64,000 nucleotides of DNA from Photorhabdus thracensis (GTDB lineage Bacteria > Pseudomonadota > Gammaproteobacteria > Enterobacterales > Enterobacteriaceae), in NCBI RefSeq assembly GCF_001010285.1, contig NZ_CP011104.1, positions 1,612,001 through 1,676,000 on the forward strand, in the 5' to 3' direction. The stretch's first letter is position 1; each line of letters starts with the position of its first letter. Below, one piece after another: positions 30,229-40,519 of this stretch. Both the position numbers and the translations under genes were made by a program. The notes beneath the pieces were generated by a model that did not search any database, was not told the origin of the DNA, and worked only from the letters and a program-made list of their open reading frames with translations.

Positions 30229-30972
30229 ATGAATATCAACGCACCTTGGGTTTTTGTTTCAGGAGGATCACGTGGCATTGGCAAAGGCATAGTAAAAATG
30301 CTAGCTGCGCAAAACTACCATATGGTTTTTACCTACAAATCAAGCATAGATGAAGCGCAAACACTTTGTCAGGAAATTAAGCAGCAAGGTCACAGTTGTG
30401 AAGGCCATCAATGTGATGTCTCAAACGCGAAAGAAGTCTCAACCCTGTCGGCAGAACTTATCTCACGGCATGGTTCTCCCTATGCAATCATCAATAACGC
30501 CGGAATTACACAAGATGCGTTGCTGATAAACATGAAAGAAGAAGAGTGGCACAACGTGATTTCCACCAATCTTTCTTCTGTTTATTTAGTCAATCACACT
30601 TTTCTCCCTGAAATGATTATGGCTGGAGAAGGCTGCATTATCCACATGAGCTCGGTCACCGCATTTAAAGCTAACTCAGGGCAAGTTAACTACGCAGCAA
30701 CCAAAGCCGCAATGATCGGTATTACCCGCTCATTAGCTGTTGAAGTTGGCCGATTTAATGTTCGGGTCAATACCGTTGCACCAGGCTTGATTGATACTGA
30801 AATGCTGAATCATATTCCAGCACCACACAGGAAAAAACTGTTATCTAACATCCCATTGGGTCGCTTGGGCTCAGTGGAAGATATTGCTATGACTATCAAT
30901 TTCCTCCTCAGCCCCGGAGGACGCTACATTACCGGGCAAACATTCGTCATTGATGGCGGAATGACGGCCTGA
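30229..30972 (+). CDS. FabG-type 3-oxoacyl-ACP reductase
   Basis: Short-chain dehydrogenase of 247 residues with the NADP motif GGSRGIG at 12-18, NNAGITQDALL at 89-99, N114, S142 in HMSSVTAF, Y155 and K159 in YAATK, and the C-terminal GQTFVIDGGMTA. It has the complete catalytic tetrad and the length of FabG. AGAGGA precedes the ATG. It is the last gene of the operon, and a hairpin follows at 31016. It would reduce the ketosynthase product before dehydration by the MaoC-like enzyme. Confidence 0.93.
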   Translation: MNINAPWVFVSGGSRGIGKGIVKMLAAQNYHMVFTYKSSIDEAQTLCQEIKQQGHSCEGHQCDVSNAKEVSTLSAELISRHGSPYAIINNAGITQDALLINMKEEEWHNVISTNLSSVYLVNHTFLPEMIMAGEGCIIHMSSVTAFKANSGQVNYAATKAAMIGITRSLAVEVGRFNVRVNTVAPGLIDTEMLNHIPAPHRKKLLSNIPLGRLGSVEDIAMTINFLLSPGGRYITGQTFVIDGGMTA

Positions 30973-31015
30973 CCAGTTAAGCAGAATATCAATGATCCAT
31001 ATCCTGTGGTTATTT

Positions 31016-31039
31016 GTACCCAGATATTTATCTGGGTAC
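31016..31039 (+). terminator. hairpin after the fabG-like gene
   Basis: An 11-pair perfect stem GTACCCAGATA/TATCTGGGTAC is followed by TTAAAAAATG. The U-tract is short, so termination may be partial. It separates the biosynthetic operon from the emrAB unit. Confidence 0.6.
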
Positions 31040-31188
31040 TTAAAAAATGCCGTTAATCATTACCAGATAGCCAATCCAGTCGCTCTGATAAATGTTAATA
31101 ACGATAATAAATAATTTTAATACTAATAATACTTGTGGCATTAAGTGCTAAATATTACCCATTTTCATTTTATCAAGACGAGAAGATC

Positions 31189-31220
31189 TTGACCTTGTAG
31201 TCAACTCCAAGGTGTTTAAT
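31189..31220 (+). promoter_or_regulatory. MerR-type promoter/operator of emrAB
   Basis: A -35 box TTGACC (31189-31194) and a -10 box TTTAAT (31215-31220) are separated by 20 bases, which is too long for normal sigma70 use but is the hallmark of MerR-regulated promoters. The spacer is filled by a 22-base dyad at 31192-31213, ACCTTG on the left and CAAGGT on the right with a near-symmetric centre. It lies 58 bases before the emrA start. The cognate regulator is not encoded beside it. The nearest MerR-family gene is zntR, whose known operator sequence differs. Confidence 0.75.
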
Positions 31221-31278
31221 CAAGCATAAACACATTAATAGTCTAATTTATTTTTGATCACAGTTATGGGAGAGGAAC

Positions 31279-32466
31279 ATGGCCGAAGAAATAGAATCAG
31301 TTCCAGTACAATCACCTCCGCTTAATGAGAAAAAATCAAAGCGAAAGCTAGCATTGATCCTCACAACTCTCTTATTTGTTTTTGCCGGATTAGGTTACTT
31401 TGCCTACTGGTTTGTTGCACTACGCTATCATCAAACTACTGATGATGCCTACGTTGTCGGTAATCAGGTGCAAGTGATGGCTCAAATCACCGGTAGCGTA
31501 ACGTCTATCCATGCCGATAATACAGATTTCGTTCAGCAAGGAGACGTTCTGCTACGTTTAGACTCTGTTGATGCAGAACATGCTTTTGAACGGGCGAAAA
31601 ATATATTGGCTAATAGTGTCAGACAAACTCACCAAACCATCATCGATAATGAAAAGCTGCTGGCTAATATTGAACTAAAACAGACTGCGCTACAGCAGGC
31701 TCAGGATGATTTAAAACGACGTGAACATCTGGGGCTCACCGGTGCTATTGCCAAAGAAAATCTGATTCATTCCCGTAATAGTGTTCAAATGGCAAAATCT
31801 GAGCTGAATGTCGCCCAACAACAATATTATGCCAACAAAGCGTTAGTTATAGACACCCCATTGGAACAACAGCCAGCTATTAAACTCGCCGCTTCCCAGC
31901 TCCGAGATGCATGGTTAACCTTACAGCGCACTCAGATTGTCGCGCCGGTGACTGGTTACGTTTCACGCCGCAGTGTTCAGGTCGGCTCACAAATAAAAAG
32001 CGGCGCCCCGCTGATGGTTATCGTACCGGCAGATCAACTCTGGGTCGAAGCTAACTTCAAAGAGGTTCAACTCGCCAATGTGCGTATTGGTCAGCCGGTA
32101 ACTCTGATTAGCGATTTCTATGGCAATGATGTCATTTATCGAGGCCGAATTGTTGGTCTTGATATGGGGACCGGCAGTGCATTTTCTTTACTGCCGGCAC
32201 AAAACGCCACCGGTAACTGGATCAAAGTGGTTCAACGTTTGCCTGTCCGTGTTGAACTGGAAGCACAACAACTTATTGATCATCCTTTACGAATTGGTTT
32301 ATCCATGCACGCCACTGTCGATACCAGAAATCAAGATGGTTTGGTCCTTTCCGATACCCCCCGTAAAGGCATTGTTTATGAAACCAGCTCCTTGTCTTAC
32401 AACACCGGAGAAATTGATCGGCTAATTAACGAAATCATTCAAGCTAACAACAGTAAAGATGAGTGA
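31279..32466 (+). CDS. emrA: membrane fusion protein EmrA-like
   Basis: Periplasmic adaptor of a tripartite multidrug exporter, 395 residues. It has one N-terminal membrane segment at about 23-46, then the biotinyl-lipoyl entry TTDDAYVVGNQVQVMAQITG, a long helical hairpin (about 95-200), the return lipoyl half TQIVAPVTGYVSRRSVQVG, and the beta-barrel NWIKVVQRLPVRVE. These are close to E. coli EmrA. GAGAGGA precedes the ATG. The emrB frame begins seven bases before its stop, but the preferred emrB start lies just after it. The emrR repressor gene found beside emrAB in E. coli is absent. The pair may export the product of the adjacent operon; that is inference from position. Confidence 0.92.
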   Translation: MAEEIESVPVQSPPLNEKKSKRKLALILTTLLFVFAGLGYFAYWFVALRYHQTTDDAYVVGNQVQVMAQITGSVTSIHADNTDFVQQGDVLLRLDSVDAEHAFERAKNILANSVRQTHQTIIDNEKLLANIELKQTALQQAQDDLKRREHLGLTGAIAKENLIHSRNSVQMAKSELNVAQQQYYANKALVIDTPLEQQPAIKLAASQLRDAWLTLQRTQIVAPVTGYVSRRSVQVGSQIKSGAPLMVIVPADQLWVEANFKEVQLANVRIGQPVTLISDFYGNDVIYRGRIVGLDMGTGSAFSLLPAQNATGNWIKVVQRLPVRVELEAQQLIDHPLRIGLSMHATVDTRNQDGLVLSDTPRKGIVYETSSLSYNTGEIDRLINEIIQANNSKDE

Positions 32467-32473
32467 GGTTAAC

Positions 32474-33991
32474 ATGCTAAAAGAGCCATTATCAGGAGCC
32501 AAACTTGGCTGGCTAACCCTGGCTTTAGCATTAGCCGCTTTTTTACAAATATTGGATCTGACCATTGCTAACGTTGCAATATCAACAATTGCCGGAGACT
32601 TGGGTTCCTCAGTATCGCAAGGCACTTGGGTAATTACTTCATTCGCTGTTGCTAACGCGATTTCTATTCCATTAACAGGCTGGTTAGCTAAACGGTTTGG
32701 GGAAGTCCGGGTCTTCTTAATATCAATGCTATTGTTTGTCATAACCTCTTGGCTGTGTGGTATCTCCAATAGCCTGGAAATGCTGATCATTTCCCGCATT
32801 CTACAAGGCATCTCAGCCGGACCAATCATGCCTCTTTCGCAAAGTTTGTTACTAAACAACTATCCTCCGTTAAAACGCAATATGGCACTGGCATTGTGGT
32901 CAATGACTATCGTTGTCGCTCCGGTTTGTGGTCCAATACTCGGCGGTTGGATCAGTGACAGCTATCATTGGGGATGGATATTTCTAATCAACGTCCCGGT
33001 AGGCTTTGCCGCCATCGCTATCACTTGGATGTTGTTAAAAGATCGGGAAACTGAAACAAAGGTCAGGCCAATTGATGCCGTAGGGCTTATTTTATTAGTT
33101 ATCGGCGTCGGTTGTTTTCAGTTATTGCTTGATCGAGGAAAAGAACTTGACTGGTTCAACTCAACAGAAATTATTGTATTAGCGATTATCGCAGCTATTG
33201 CCGTGACTTTCCTGATCATTTGGGAACTGACCGACGATGATCCGATCATTGATTTATCACTCTTTAAATCACGTAATTTTACTATTGGTACTTTATGTAT
33301 CAGTTTGGCCTTTTTACTTCACATCGGCACTCTCGTTCTGCAACCTCAGTTATTACAAATGGTCTTTGGTTATACTGCCACCTGGGCAGGGTTAGTTATG
33401 GCCCCATTAGGGATGGTTCCCATAATACTTGCTCCACTCATTGGCCGTTTCAGTTCAAAAATCGATATGCGTTATTTGGTTATGTTCAGCTTTATCGTTT
33501 TTGCCCTGTGCTTTTTTTGGCGAGCTCATACCTTCGAGCTGTCAATGGACTTTGCCACCGCTGCCTGGCCACAATTTATTCAAGGCTTTGCTATTGCCTG
33601 TTTAATTATGCCGCTAACAGCCATTATATTATCCGACGTTGAACCGGATAAAATCGCCTCCGCGGGTAGCTTGTTCAACTTTTTACGCACTCTGGCAACA
33701 TCTGTGGGTACTTCAATTACGACGACCATGTGGTCCCGCCGTGAAGCTGTCCACCACGTTCAGTTAACTGAATCGATAACCGCCCATAACCCTATTGCCC
33801 AACAAGCCTATCAGAAAATGGAACAATTAGGGATGTCACAAGCTCAAGTCGGTAGCTCTCTGGCACGTGAAGTCACTAATCAGGGATTGATTATTGCCGC
33901 CAACGAGATTTATTGGCTATTTGGGTTTATTTTTCTGATTTTGCTGTTCTTTATCTGGCTGGCAAAACCTACGGTTGGAGCAAAGAAGTAA
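32474..33991 (+). CDS. emrB: MFS multidrug exporter EmrB-like (14 TM, DHA2 family)
   Basis: Proton-driven inner-membrane transporter with about fourteen hydrophobic segments in 505 residues. Motifs are LTIANVAISTIAGDLG, SQGTWVITSFAVANAISIPL, GWLAKRFGEVR (the loop 2-3 motif A) and WSMTIVVAPVCGPILGG (motif C). They match E. coli EmrB closely. I choose the ATG at 32474 (MLKEPLSGAKLGW), which has GAGG just upstream and the family N-terminus. An earlier ATG at 32459 overlaps emrA. It should work with EmrA and a TolC-type outer-membrane channel. Confidence 0.93.
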   Translation: MLKEPLSGAKLGWLTLALALAAFLQILDLTIANVAISTIAGDLGSSVSQGTWVITSFAVANAISIPLTGWLAKRFGEVRVFLISMLLFVITSWLCGISNSLEMLIISRILQGISAGPIMPLSQSLLLNNYPPLKRNMALALWSMTIVVAPVCGPILGGWISDSYHWGWIFLINVPVGFAAIAITWMLLKDRETETKVRPIDAVGLILLVIGVGCFQLLLDRGKELDWFNSTEIIVLAIIAAIAVTFLIIWELTDDDPIIDLSLFKSRNFTIGTLCISLAFLLHIGTLVLQPQLLQMVFGYTATWAGLVMAPLGMVPIILAPLIGRFSSKIDMRYLVMFSFIVFALCFFWRAHTFELSMDFATAAWPQFIQGFAIACLIMPLTAIILSDVEPDKIASAGSLFNFLRTLATSVGTSITTTMWSRREAVHHVQLTESITAHNPIAQQAYQKMEQLGMSQAQVGSSLAREVTNQGLIIAANEIYWLFGFIFLILLFFIWLAKPTVGAKK

Positions 33992-34100
33992 CATTATGAT
34001 AAATAAAATAAACTGGATGACTACCTCATCAGCACTAATAACCATAGTCAAAGAATCCAGGGCTATTTCCAGTGAAACCTCAGAGAATACAAAACCTTGT

Positions 34101-34130
34101 CAAAATAGCACCTTTCAAGGCGCTATTTTG
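34101..34130 (+). terminator. terminator after emrB
   Basis: CAAAATAGC (34101-34109) pairs with GCTATTTTG (34122-34130), and an inner CCTT/AAGG extends the stem past one mismatch. TTGTTGTTCT follows. It lies between emrB and the convergent ilvA and may serve mainly the emrAB unit. Confidence 0.75.
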
Positions 34131-34173
34131 TTGTTCTATGAAACATGTTTTTTCATCGTCAAAATGCTTATCA

Positions 34174-35745
34174 TCATCCAGCTGTTTCAGATGACTGACA
34201 CATTAAAAAGAACTTAAACGCAGGAGTATCTGTCTCATCGTGATACCCATAGCCCAACGCGTCAAGGTGACGCTTAAAACGCACTTCTGTTCCTGACAAT
34301 TCAAATGCCGCTAACACCCGACCATAATCGGTACCATGATTGCGGTAATGAAATAATGTAATCTTCCAGTAAGTTCCCAATGTTTGCAGGAACTTCAGCA
34401 AGGCTCCCGGTGATTCAGGGAATTCAAAACTATACAAACGCTCACTCAATGGCTTAGATGGACGACCACCAACCATATAGCGGACATGTAATTTCGCCAT
34501 TTCATCATCTGAAAGATCTGCAACCTGATATCCTGCGGTACGCAATTCCTCAATGATTTCCCGTCTCTCCACCTCACCACGACTCAATCGGACACCAACG
34601 AAAAGACAAGCTTGTTCAGGATCCGCATCCGTATAGCGGTAATTAAACTCTGTTACCGCCCGATCGCCCAATTTCTGACAAAAACGCAGAAAACTCCCCT
34701 TTTGTTCGGGAATAGTCACAGCCAACAGTGCTTCCCGTTGCTCACCCAATTCACAGCGCTCAGAAACATAACGTAACCCGTGGAAATTTACGTTAGCACC
34801 GGAAAGAATGTGTGCCAGCCGCTCACCTTTGATCTGATGCTGCTGAACATACTTTTTCAATCCAGCCAGTGCCAATGCTCCGGATGGTTCAGCAATCGCA
34901 CGCACATCTTCAAACAGATCTTTTACCGCAGCACAAATGGCATCACTGTCCACCGTGATAACATCATCCACATATTGCTGACACAAACGAAAAGTTTCAT
35001 TACCGATACGCTTAACAGCAACACCTTCGGCAAACAGGCCAACTCTTGGTAAATTTACCGGATGCCCGGCTTCCATCGCTGCTTTCAGACAAGCTGAATC
35101 TTCCGCTTCCACCCCAATAATCTTAATTTCTGGCATCAGTTGCTTAATCAACACAGCAACTCCAGCAACCAAACCGCCGCCGCCAACAGGCACAAAGATT
35201 CGATCCAGATGTACATCTTGTTGCAGAAGTTCCATCGCCAGTGTCGCCTGACCTGCGATGACATCGGGATGATCAAACGGTGGAACAAAGGTATAACCTT
35301 CCTGCTGTGCCATTTCTATTGCTTGAGCTTTAGCTTCATCAAAATTGGTGCCGTATAGCAGAACTTCGCCACCGAAACTACGGACTGCATCGACCTTGAT
35401 ATCCGCAGTGGCAACCGGCATAACAATCAGAGAGTTAATTCCCAGTCGATTGGCGGAAAGCGCAACCCCCTGAGCATGGTTACCAGCTGATGCCGTAATC
35501 ACCCCCCGGCTTTTTTGTTCCTCAGTCAAACCCGCAATCATCGTGTAAGCGCCACGGAGCTTGAAACTGTGAACAGGCTGCCGGTCTTCCCGTTTTACCA
35601 AAATAGTATTTTCCAAACGGGTAGAAATTTTCTTCATTTCCTCTAAAGGCGTCACCTGAGCAACCTCATAAACAGGCGCACTTAACGCCGCTTTCAGGTA
35701 CTCGGCACCATTTGGTGCGGAAGTTAAGGGACGAAATGCAACCAT
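34174..35745 (-). CDS. ilvA: threonine deaminase, biosynthetic
   Basis: PLP enzyme that turns threonine into 2-oxobutanoate, the committed step of isoleucine synthesis, inhibited by isoleucine. It is 523 residues with K62 in HSFKLRGAY, SAGNHAQG, and the glycine-rich PLP phosphate loop VGGGGL near 187. Two C-terminal ACT-like regulatory domains follow (LLAVTIPEQKGSFLRFC and LYSFEFPESPGALLKFL). The start lies four bases after ilvD, with an AGGGGG ribosome site inside the end of ilvD. In E. coli the next gene downstream is ilvY. Here emrAB faces it. Confidence 0.97.
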   Translation of the reverse strand: MVAFRPLTSAPNGAEYLKAALSAPVYEVAQVTPLEEMKKISTRLENTILVKREDRQPVHSFKLRGAYTMIAGLTEEQKSRGVITASAGNHAQGVALSANRLGINSLIVMPVATADIKVDAVRSFGGEVLLYGTNFDEAKAQAIEMAQQEGYTFVPPFDHPDVIAGQATLAMELLQQDVHLDRIFVPVGGGGLVAGVAVLIKQLMPEIKIIGVEAEDSACLKAAMEAGHPVNLPRVGLFAEGVAVKRIGNETFRLCQQYVDDVITVDSDAICAAVKDLFEDVRAIAEPSGALALAGLKKYVQQHQIKGERLAHILSGANVNFHGLRYVSERCELGEQREALLAVTIPEQKGSFLRFCQKLGDRAVTEFNYRYTDADPEQACLFVGVRLSRGEVERREIIEELRTAGYQVADLSDDEMAKLHVRYMVGGRPSKPLSERLYSFEFPESPGALLKFLQTLGTYWKITLFHYRNHGTDYGRVLAAFELSGTEVRFKRHLDALGYGYHDETDTPAFKFFLMCQSSETAG

Positions 35746-35749
35746 ACAA

Positions 35750-37600
35750 TTATCCCCCTAACTTAGATTTATCGCGGACAGCCCCTTTATCTGCACTGGT
35801 CGCCAATGAAGCATAAGCTCTCAGGGCAAAAGATACCTGACGTTCACGGGATTTCGGCGTCCACGCATTATCTCCGCGGGTAAGTTCCACCGTTTTACGG
35901 GCAGCAAGTATCTTTTCATCCACATCAAGTTGGATTTTCCGCAGTGGAATATCAATATCAATGATATCGCCATCTTGAACCAAACCGATCAAGCCACCAT
36001 TAGCGGCTTCTGGCGAAACGTGGCCTATCGATAAACCAGAGGTACCACCGGAGAAACGGCCATCTGTAATCAATGCACAGCTTTTACCCAATCCCATGGA
36101 TTTCAGATACGTTGTCGGATACAGCATCTCCTGCATTCCCGGCCCACCTTTTGGCCCTTCGTAACGAATGACGACCACATCACCAGCAACGACTCTGCCA
36201 CCCAGGATCGCATCAACCGCATCTTCCTGACTTTCATAAACTTTAGCTGACCCACGAAATGTCAAACTGTTCTCATCAACACCTGCGGTTTTTACAATAC
36301 AGCCATCTATAGCCAAATTGCCAAACAAAACTGCAAGGCCACCATCCTGACTGTATGCATGTTTGAGGTCACGGATACAACCTTCTACACGGTCAATATC
36401 CAAAGAAGGCCAACGGCAATTCTGTGAAAATGCCTGAGTAGTACGAATACCCGCGGGGCCTGCTGAATACATTTTCTTTACCGATTCATCTGCCGTCAGC
36501 ATCACATCATACTGCTCAAGCGTTTGCAGCAAATCCAACCCCAAAACATTTTTAACCTGACGATTCAACAGACCAGCTCTATCCAGCTCACCTAAAATAC
36601 CCATCACACCACCAGCACGATGGACATCTTCCATATGGTATTTTTGTGTGCTTGGGGCAACTTTACACAAATGAGGAATTTGACGAGACAGACGGTCAAT
36701 ATCCGCCATAGTGAAATCGACCTCCCCTTCCTGTGCCGCAGCCAGTAAGTGAAGTACAGTATTTGTTGAACCGCCCATGGCAATATCCAGCATCATCGCA
36801 TTTTCAAATGCAGCTTTCGTTGCGATATTACGCGGCAGAGCGCTGTCATCATCTTGTTCATAGTAGCGCTTAGTCAGCTCAACAATACGTTTGCCCGCGT
36901 TCAGAAATAGCACCTTACGATCCGCATGAGTCGCCAGTAACGAACCGTTCCCCGGCTGAGACAGACCCAGAGCTTCTGTCAAACAATTCATAGAGTTAGC
37001 AGTAAACATCCCAGAACAGGAACCACAGGTTGGGCAAGCTGAACGCTCAATCTGATGACTATCCTCGTCACTGACATTAGGGTTTGCGCCTTGAATCATG
37101 GCATCGATCAAATCCAATTTGATAATCTGATCCGACAATTTGGTTTTACCGGCTTCCATGGGGCCACCGGAAACAAAAATCGCAGGGATATTCAAGCGTA
37201 GGGCTGCCATCAACATACCTGGTGTGATTTTGTCACAGTTAGAAATACACACTATGGCATCAGCACAGTGAGCATTCACCATATATTCGACAGAATCAGC
37301 GATCAATTCGCGTGATGGCAGAGAATAGAGCATACCGCCATGCCCCATTGCGATACCATCATCCACCGCTATTGTATTGAACTCTTTTGCAACACCACCT
37401 GATGCTTCAATCTGCTCGGCAACCAATTTACCTAAGTCCCGCAAATGAACATGCCCCGGAACAAATTGAGTAAATGAGTTAACTACCGCAATAATTGGTT
37501 TACCGAAATCTGCATCGGTCATCCCTGTCGCACGCCATAAAGCGCGGGCCCCAGCCATATTGCGGCCATGGGTCGTGGTGGCAGAACGGTACTTAGGCAT
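35750..37600 (-). CDS. ilvD: dihydroxy-acid dehydratase IlvD
   Basis: Fe-S dehydratase that makes the 2-oxo acids for valine and isoleucine. It is 616 residues, the E. coli length. Cluster ligands lie in [10 protein letters not shown] and in [17 protein letters not shown] near 190-206. [19 protein letters not shown] is near the N-terminus. It is second to last in ilvGMEDA, tightly followed by ilvA. Confidence 0.97.
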   Translation of the reverse strand: MPKYRSATTTHGRNMAGARALWRATGMTDADFGKPIIAVVNSFTQFVPGHVHLRDLGKLVAEQIEASGGVAKEFNTIAVDDGIAMGHGGMLYSLPSRELIADSVEYMVNAHCADAIVCISNCDKITPGMLMAALRLNIPAIFVSGGPMEAGKTKLSDQIIKLDLIDAMIQGANPNVSDEDSHQIERSACPTCGSCSGMFTANSMNCLTEALGLSQPGNGSLLATHADRKVLFLNAGKRIVELTKRYYEQDDDSALPRNIATKAAFENAMMLDIAMGGSTNTVLHLLAAAQEGEVDFTMADIDRLSRQIPHLCKVAPSTQKYHMEDVHRAGGVMGILGELDRAGLLNRQVKNVLGLDLLQTLEQYDVMLTADESVKKMYSAGPAGIRTTQAFSQNCRWPSLDIDRVEGCIRDLKHAYSQDGGLAVLFGNLAIDGCIVKTAGVDENSLTFRGSAKVYESQEDAVDAILGGRVVAGDVVVIRYEGPKGGPGMQEMLYPTTYLKSMGLGKSCALITDGRFSGGTSGLSIGHVSPEAANGGLIGLVQDGDIIDIDIPLRKIQLDVDEKILAARKTVELTRGDNAWTPKSRERQVSFALRAYASLATSADKGAVRDKSKLGG

Positions 37601-37668
37601 TATTCTTCACTCCCGTGTTATCAAAACAGGCGGGGAACGAACCGCCCGTTAAATTATTTATAGTTTTA

Positions 37669-38595
37669 TTAAGGATTTACTGGATCTAACCAGCCCCATT
37701 TATCTTCTGTTGTGCCATCAAACAAACCAAAGAATGCTTGCTGAATCTTCTTGGTGACTGGCCCACATTTACCAATACCAACCTGAATATCATCAACACT
37801 GCGAACAGGTGTGATTTCAGCCGCTGTACCAGACATAAAAACTTCATCCGCCAGATACAGAGATTCACGCGACAATACCTGTTCACGAACTTCCAGCCCT
37901 AAATCTTTCGCTAGTTTGATAATGGCATCACGGGTAATTCCTGGTAATGAAGCTGAGGTAAAGGGTGGAGTGAACAATACACCATCTTTTACTTCAAACA
38001 GATTTTCACCCGCTCCTTCAGAGATATAACCATAAACATCCAGAGCAATACCTTCCTGATACCCATGACGGCGGGCCTCACTACCAACCAAAAGAGAAGA
38101 CAGGTAGTTACCACCCGCTTTGGCAGCCGTTGGTATTGTATTTGGCGCCGCACGGTTCCATGAAGAAACCATAGCATCAATTCCTTGATCCAGTGCATCT
38201 TCGCCCAAATAAGCTCCCCACGGGAAAGCAGCAATAATGACATCAGTTTTATAACCGGCGGGTGGATTAACCCCCATTCCAACATCCCCAATAAAGACCA
38301 GTGGACGTATATAAGCACTGACTAAATTATTTTTACGAAGCGTTGCCCGGCACGCTTCCATCAATTCATCAACACTCTGACTCACGGGCATACGGTAAAT
38401 CTTTGCAGAATCATGTAAACGCTGCATATGCTCACGATGGCGGAAAACAACTGGCCCTTTATAAGAATCATAGCAGCGAACTCCCTCAAAAACCGACGTA
38501 CCGTAATGTAAAGCATGTGACATTACGTGAACTTTAGCATCTGCCCAAGGAACCATCTCGCCATTGAACCAAATGTAATCGGATTGCTTCGTCAT
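37669..38595 (-). CDS. ilvE: branched-chain amino acid aminotransferase IlvE
   Basis: Class IV PLP transaminase that performs the last step to valine, leucine and isoleucine. It has 308 residues, with the PLP lysine K159 in IPTAAKAGGNYLSS, the signature HYGTSVFEGVRCYD at 30-43, and the phosphate-binding GLEVREQVLSRESLYLADEV. The gene lies 23 bases after ilvM and 68 before ilvD. Confidence 0.97.
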   Translation of the reverse strand: MTKQSDYIWFNGEMVPWADAKVHVMSHALHYGTSVFEGVRCYDSYKGPVVFRHREHMQRLHDSAKIYRMPVSQSVDELMEACRATLRKNNLVSAYIRPLVFIGDVGMGVNPPAGYKTDVIIAAFPWGAYLGEDALDQGIDAMVSSWNRAAPNTIPTAAKAGGNYLSSLLVGSEARRHGYQEGIALDVYGYISEGAGENLFEVKDGVLFTPPFTSASLPGITRDAIIKLAKDLGLEVREQVLSRESLYLADEVFMSGTAAEITPVRSVDDIQVGIGKCGPVTKKIQQAFFGLFDGTTEDKWGWLDPVNP

Positions 38596-38618
38596 TCTCT
38601 TATTCCTTTATTTCTACG

Positions 38619-38876
38619 TTATGCACGTATTAATTGTGATTTCGGTTGCAGAATCTTGACACCAGCGACATCCACTAATTTAGTCAATTGTGAAGACAAC
38701 AAATTAACAGATCTTTGGCTGGCAACAATTAATTCGATATTAACATTATAGCCATCCATTGTTTGGTCCATATTCATTGAACATATCTGAAATCCACGAT
38801 GACGCGCTACTCGTAAGATACGTTCTAATATTTCAGGGCAGGAACGAGCCTGGATTGCAAGTTGATGCTGCATCAT
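38619..38876 (-). CDS. ilvM: acetolactate synthase II small subunit IlvM
   Basis: Regulatory ACT-domain subunit of acetohydroxyacid synthase II, 85 residues, starting [20 protein letters not shown]. It is needed for full activity of IlvG. Its start overlaps the ilvG stop by four bases, which gives coupled synthesis of the two subunits. The length matches E. coli (87). Confidence 0.93.
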   Translation of the reverse strand: MMQHQLAIQARSCPEILERILRVARHRGFQICSMNMDQTMDGYNVNIELIVASQRSVNLLSSQLTKLVDVAGVKILQPKSQLIRA

Positions 38877-40519
38877 AATGATTTCTCCAACATAGTTTCA
38901 TTGCTTGCACCGGGAGGGACCAACGGCCAAACGTTTTCTAATTCCTCAATGGATACCTGTAATAAATACGGTCCCTTACTGTTGAATAACGCATCCAAAG
39001 CTTCATCAATCTGTGATTTATCAGTGATATGTTGCCCAGGAATATCAAAAGCTTTCGCTAATGCGACAAAATCAGGGTTATCCGTTAATGTTGTTTCGCT
39101 ATATCGTTTATCAAAAAACAGTTCCTGCCATTGCCGCACCATTCCCAGCCGCTGGTTATCCAACAGTAAAATTTTTACTGGTAACTGTTTACGTTTAATT
39201 GTCCCCAATTCCTGAACATTCATCATGAAAGAGCCATCACCGGATACACAGATCACCATATCCTCTGGTCGGGCAATTTGAGCACCAATCGCAGCAGGGA
39301 TACCAAATCCCATCGATCCCAGCCCACTGGATGTAATAAAATTTTCAGGCCCATCAAAAGTCATATGTTGAGCTGTCCACATCTGATGCTGTCCAACATC
39401 GGTGGTAACAACCGTGTTTAATGTTTTACGATCTGAAACCTGCTTCAATAACAACGGTGCATAGATAGCCTCACCCTGATGGCCGTAGCACCAAGGATAT
39501 TCAGCTTTCAGTCGCTTAACTTCCTGCTGCCAAGACATAATTGATAATGGTTGCTGTAAACGAGGCAACAACGCTTTTAAATCCCCCAGCAATGACACAT
39601 GAGCCTGACGTAATTTCCCCAGCTCTACCGGATCGATATCCAGATGAATAACTTTTGCATTCGGCGCAAAGGTATTGAGTTTGCCAGTCACGCGATCATC
39701 AAAACGGGCACCTGCGGCAATCAGCAAATCACATGCCTGAACAGCAAAATTTGCAGCTTTCGTACCATGCATCCCAAGCATTCCCAGATAACATGGATGT
39801 TCAGTATCAGCAGCACCCAAACCTTTCAACGTGGAAACAACCGGCATACCTGTTTCCGCAACAAAATTACGCAGAACAGAAACTGACTGAGACATACCGA
39901 CTCCGCCACCAACATACAGCACTGGCTTTACCGCAGCCGCAATCATCTTCCGGGCTTGTTCTAATTCATTTTCAGTGCAGGATATCTCTTGCTCAACAGG
40001 AACCAGATGTGGGGTTAAATTCCCCTCTTTCAGCTGAATATCTTTAGGAATATCAACCAACACCGGGCCAGGTCGACCACTGGTCGCAATAGAAAAGGCT
40101 TCAGCCATAATTTGAGGTAAATTTTCCAGGGAGTCCACTAAGAAGCTGTGTTTAGTGCAAGCAAGGGAGAGACCTAAAACATCGACTTCCTGAAAGGCAT
40201 CAGTTCCAATCAATTCAGAACTAACCTGACCAGTGATAGCGACAACAGGAATAGAATCTAACAACGCATCAGCCAATCCAGTGATTAAGTTTGTTGCTCC
40301 CGGTCCGGATGTGGCAATACAGACTCCCGGCTTACCACTGGCTCTCGCATAACCAATTGCAGCCATAACAGCGCCCTGTTCATGCCGACAAAGTAAGTGC
40401 TCCACGCCACCATCGTACAAAGCATCGTAAACCGGCATGATTGCACCACCAGGGTAGCCGAAAACCTGATCAATACCCTGCGTTCGTAATGCTTTTACAA
40501 CCCACTGCGCCCCGTTCAT
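38873..40519 (-). CDS. ilvG: acetolactate synthase II large subunit IlvG, intact
   Basis: ThDP-dependent acetohydroxyacid synthase that condenses pyruvate with pyruvate or 2-oxobutanoate. It is 548 residues and uninterrupted, unlike the frameshifted ilvG of E. coli K-12. The catalytic glutamate is E47 in [11 protein letters not shown]. The ThDP/Mg motif is [15 protein letters not shown], and FAD-binding regions lie between. It is the first structural gene after the ilvL attenuator. Confidence 0.97.
   Translation of the reverse strand: MNGAQWVVKALRTQGIDQVFGYPGGAIMPVYDALYDGGVEHLLCRHEQGAVMAAIGYARASGKPGVCIATSGPGATNLITGLADALLDSIPVVAITGQVSSELIGTDAFQEVDVLGLSLACTKHSFLVDSLENLPQIMAEAFSIATSGRPGPVLVDIPKDIQLKEGNLTPHLVPVEQEISCTENELEQARKMIAAAVKPVLYVGGGVGMSQSVSVLRNFVAETGMPVVSTLKGLGAADTEHPCYLGMLGMHGTKAANFAVQACDLLIAAGARFDDRVTGKLNTFAPNAKVIHLDIDPVELGKLRQAHVSLLGDLKALLPRLQQPLSIMSWQQEVKRLKAEYPWCYGHQGEAIYAPLLLKQVSDRKTLNTVVTTDVGQHQMWTAQHMTFDGPENFITSSGLGSMGFGIPAAIGAQIARPEDMVICVSGDGSFMMNVQELGTIKRKQLPVKILLLDNQRLGMVRQWQELFFDKRYSETTLTDNPDFVALAKAFDIPGQHITDKSQIDEALDALFNSKGPYLLQVSIEELENVWPLVPPGASNETMLEKSL

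Noticed and set aside
33975-34217. 80-codon frame across the end of emrB and the following terminator.
   Set aside because: It overlaps emrB, runs through a clear hairpin and has no recognisable features.
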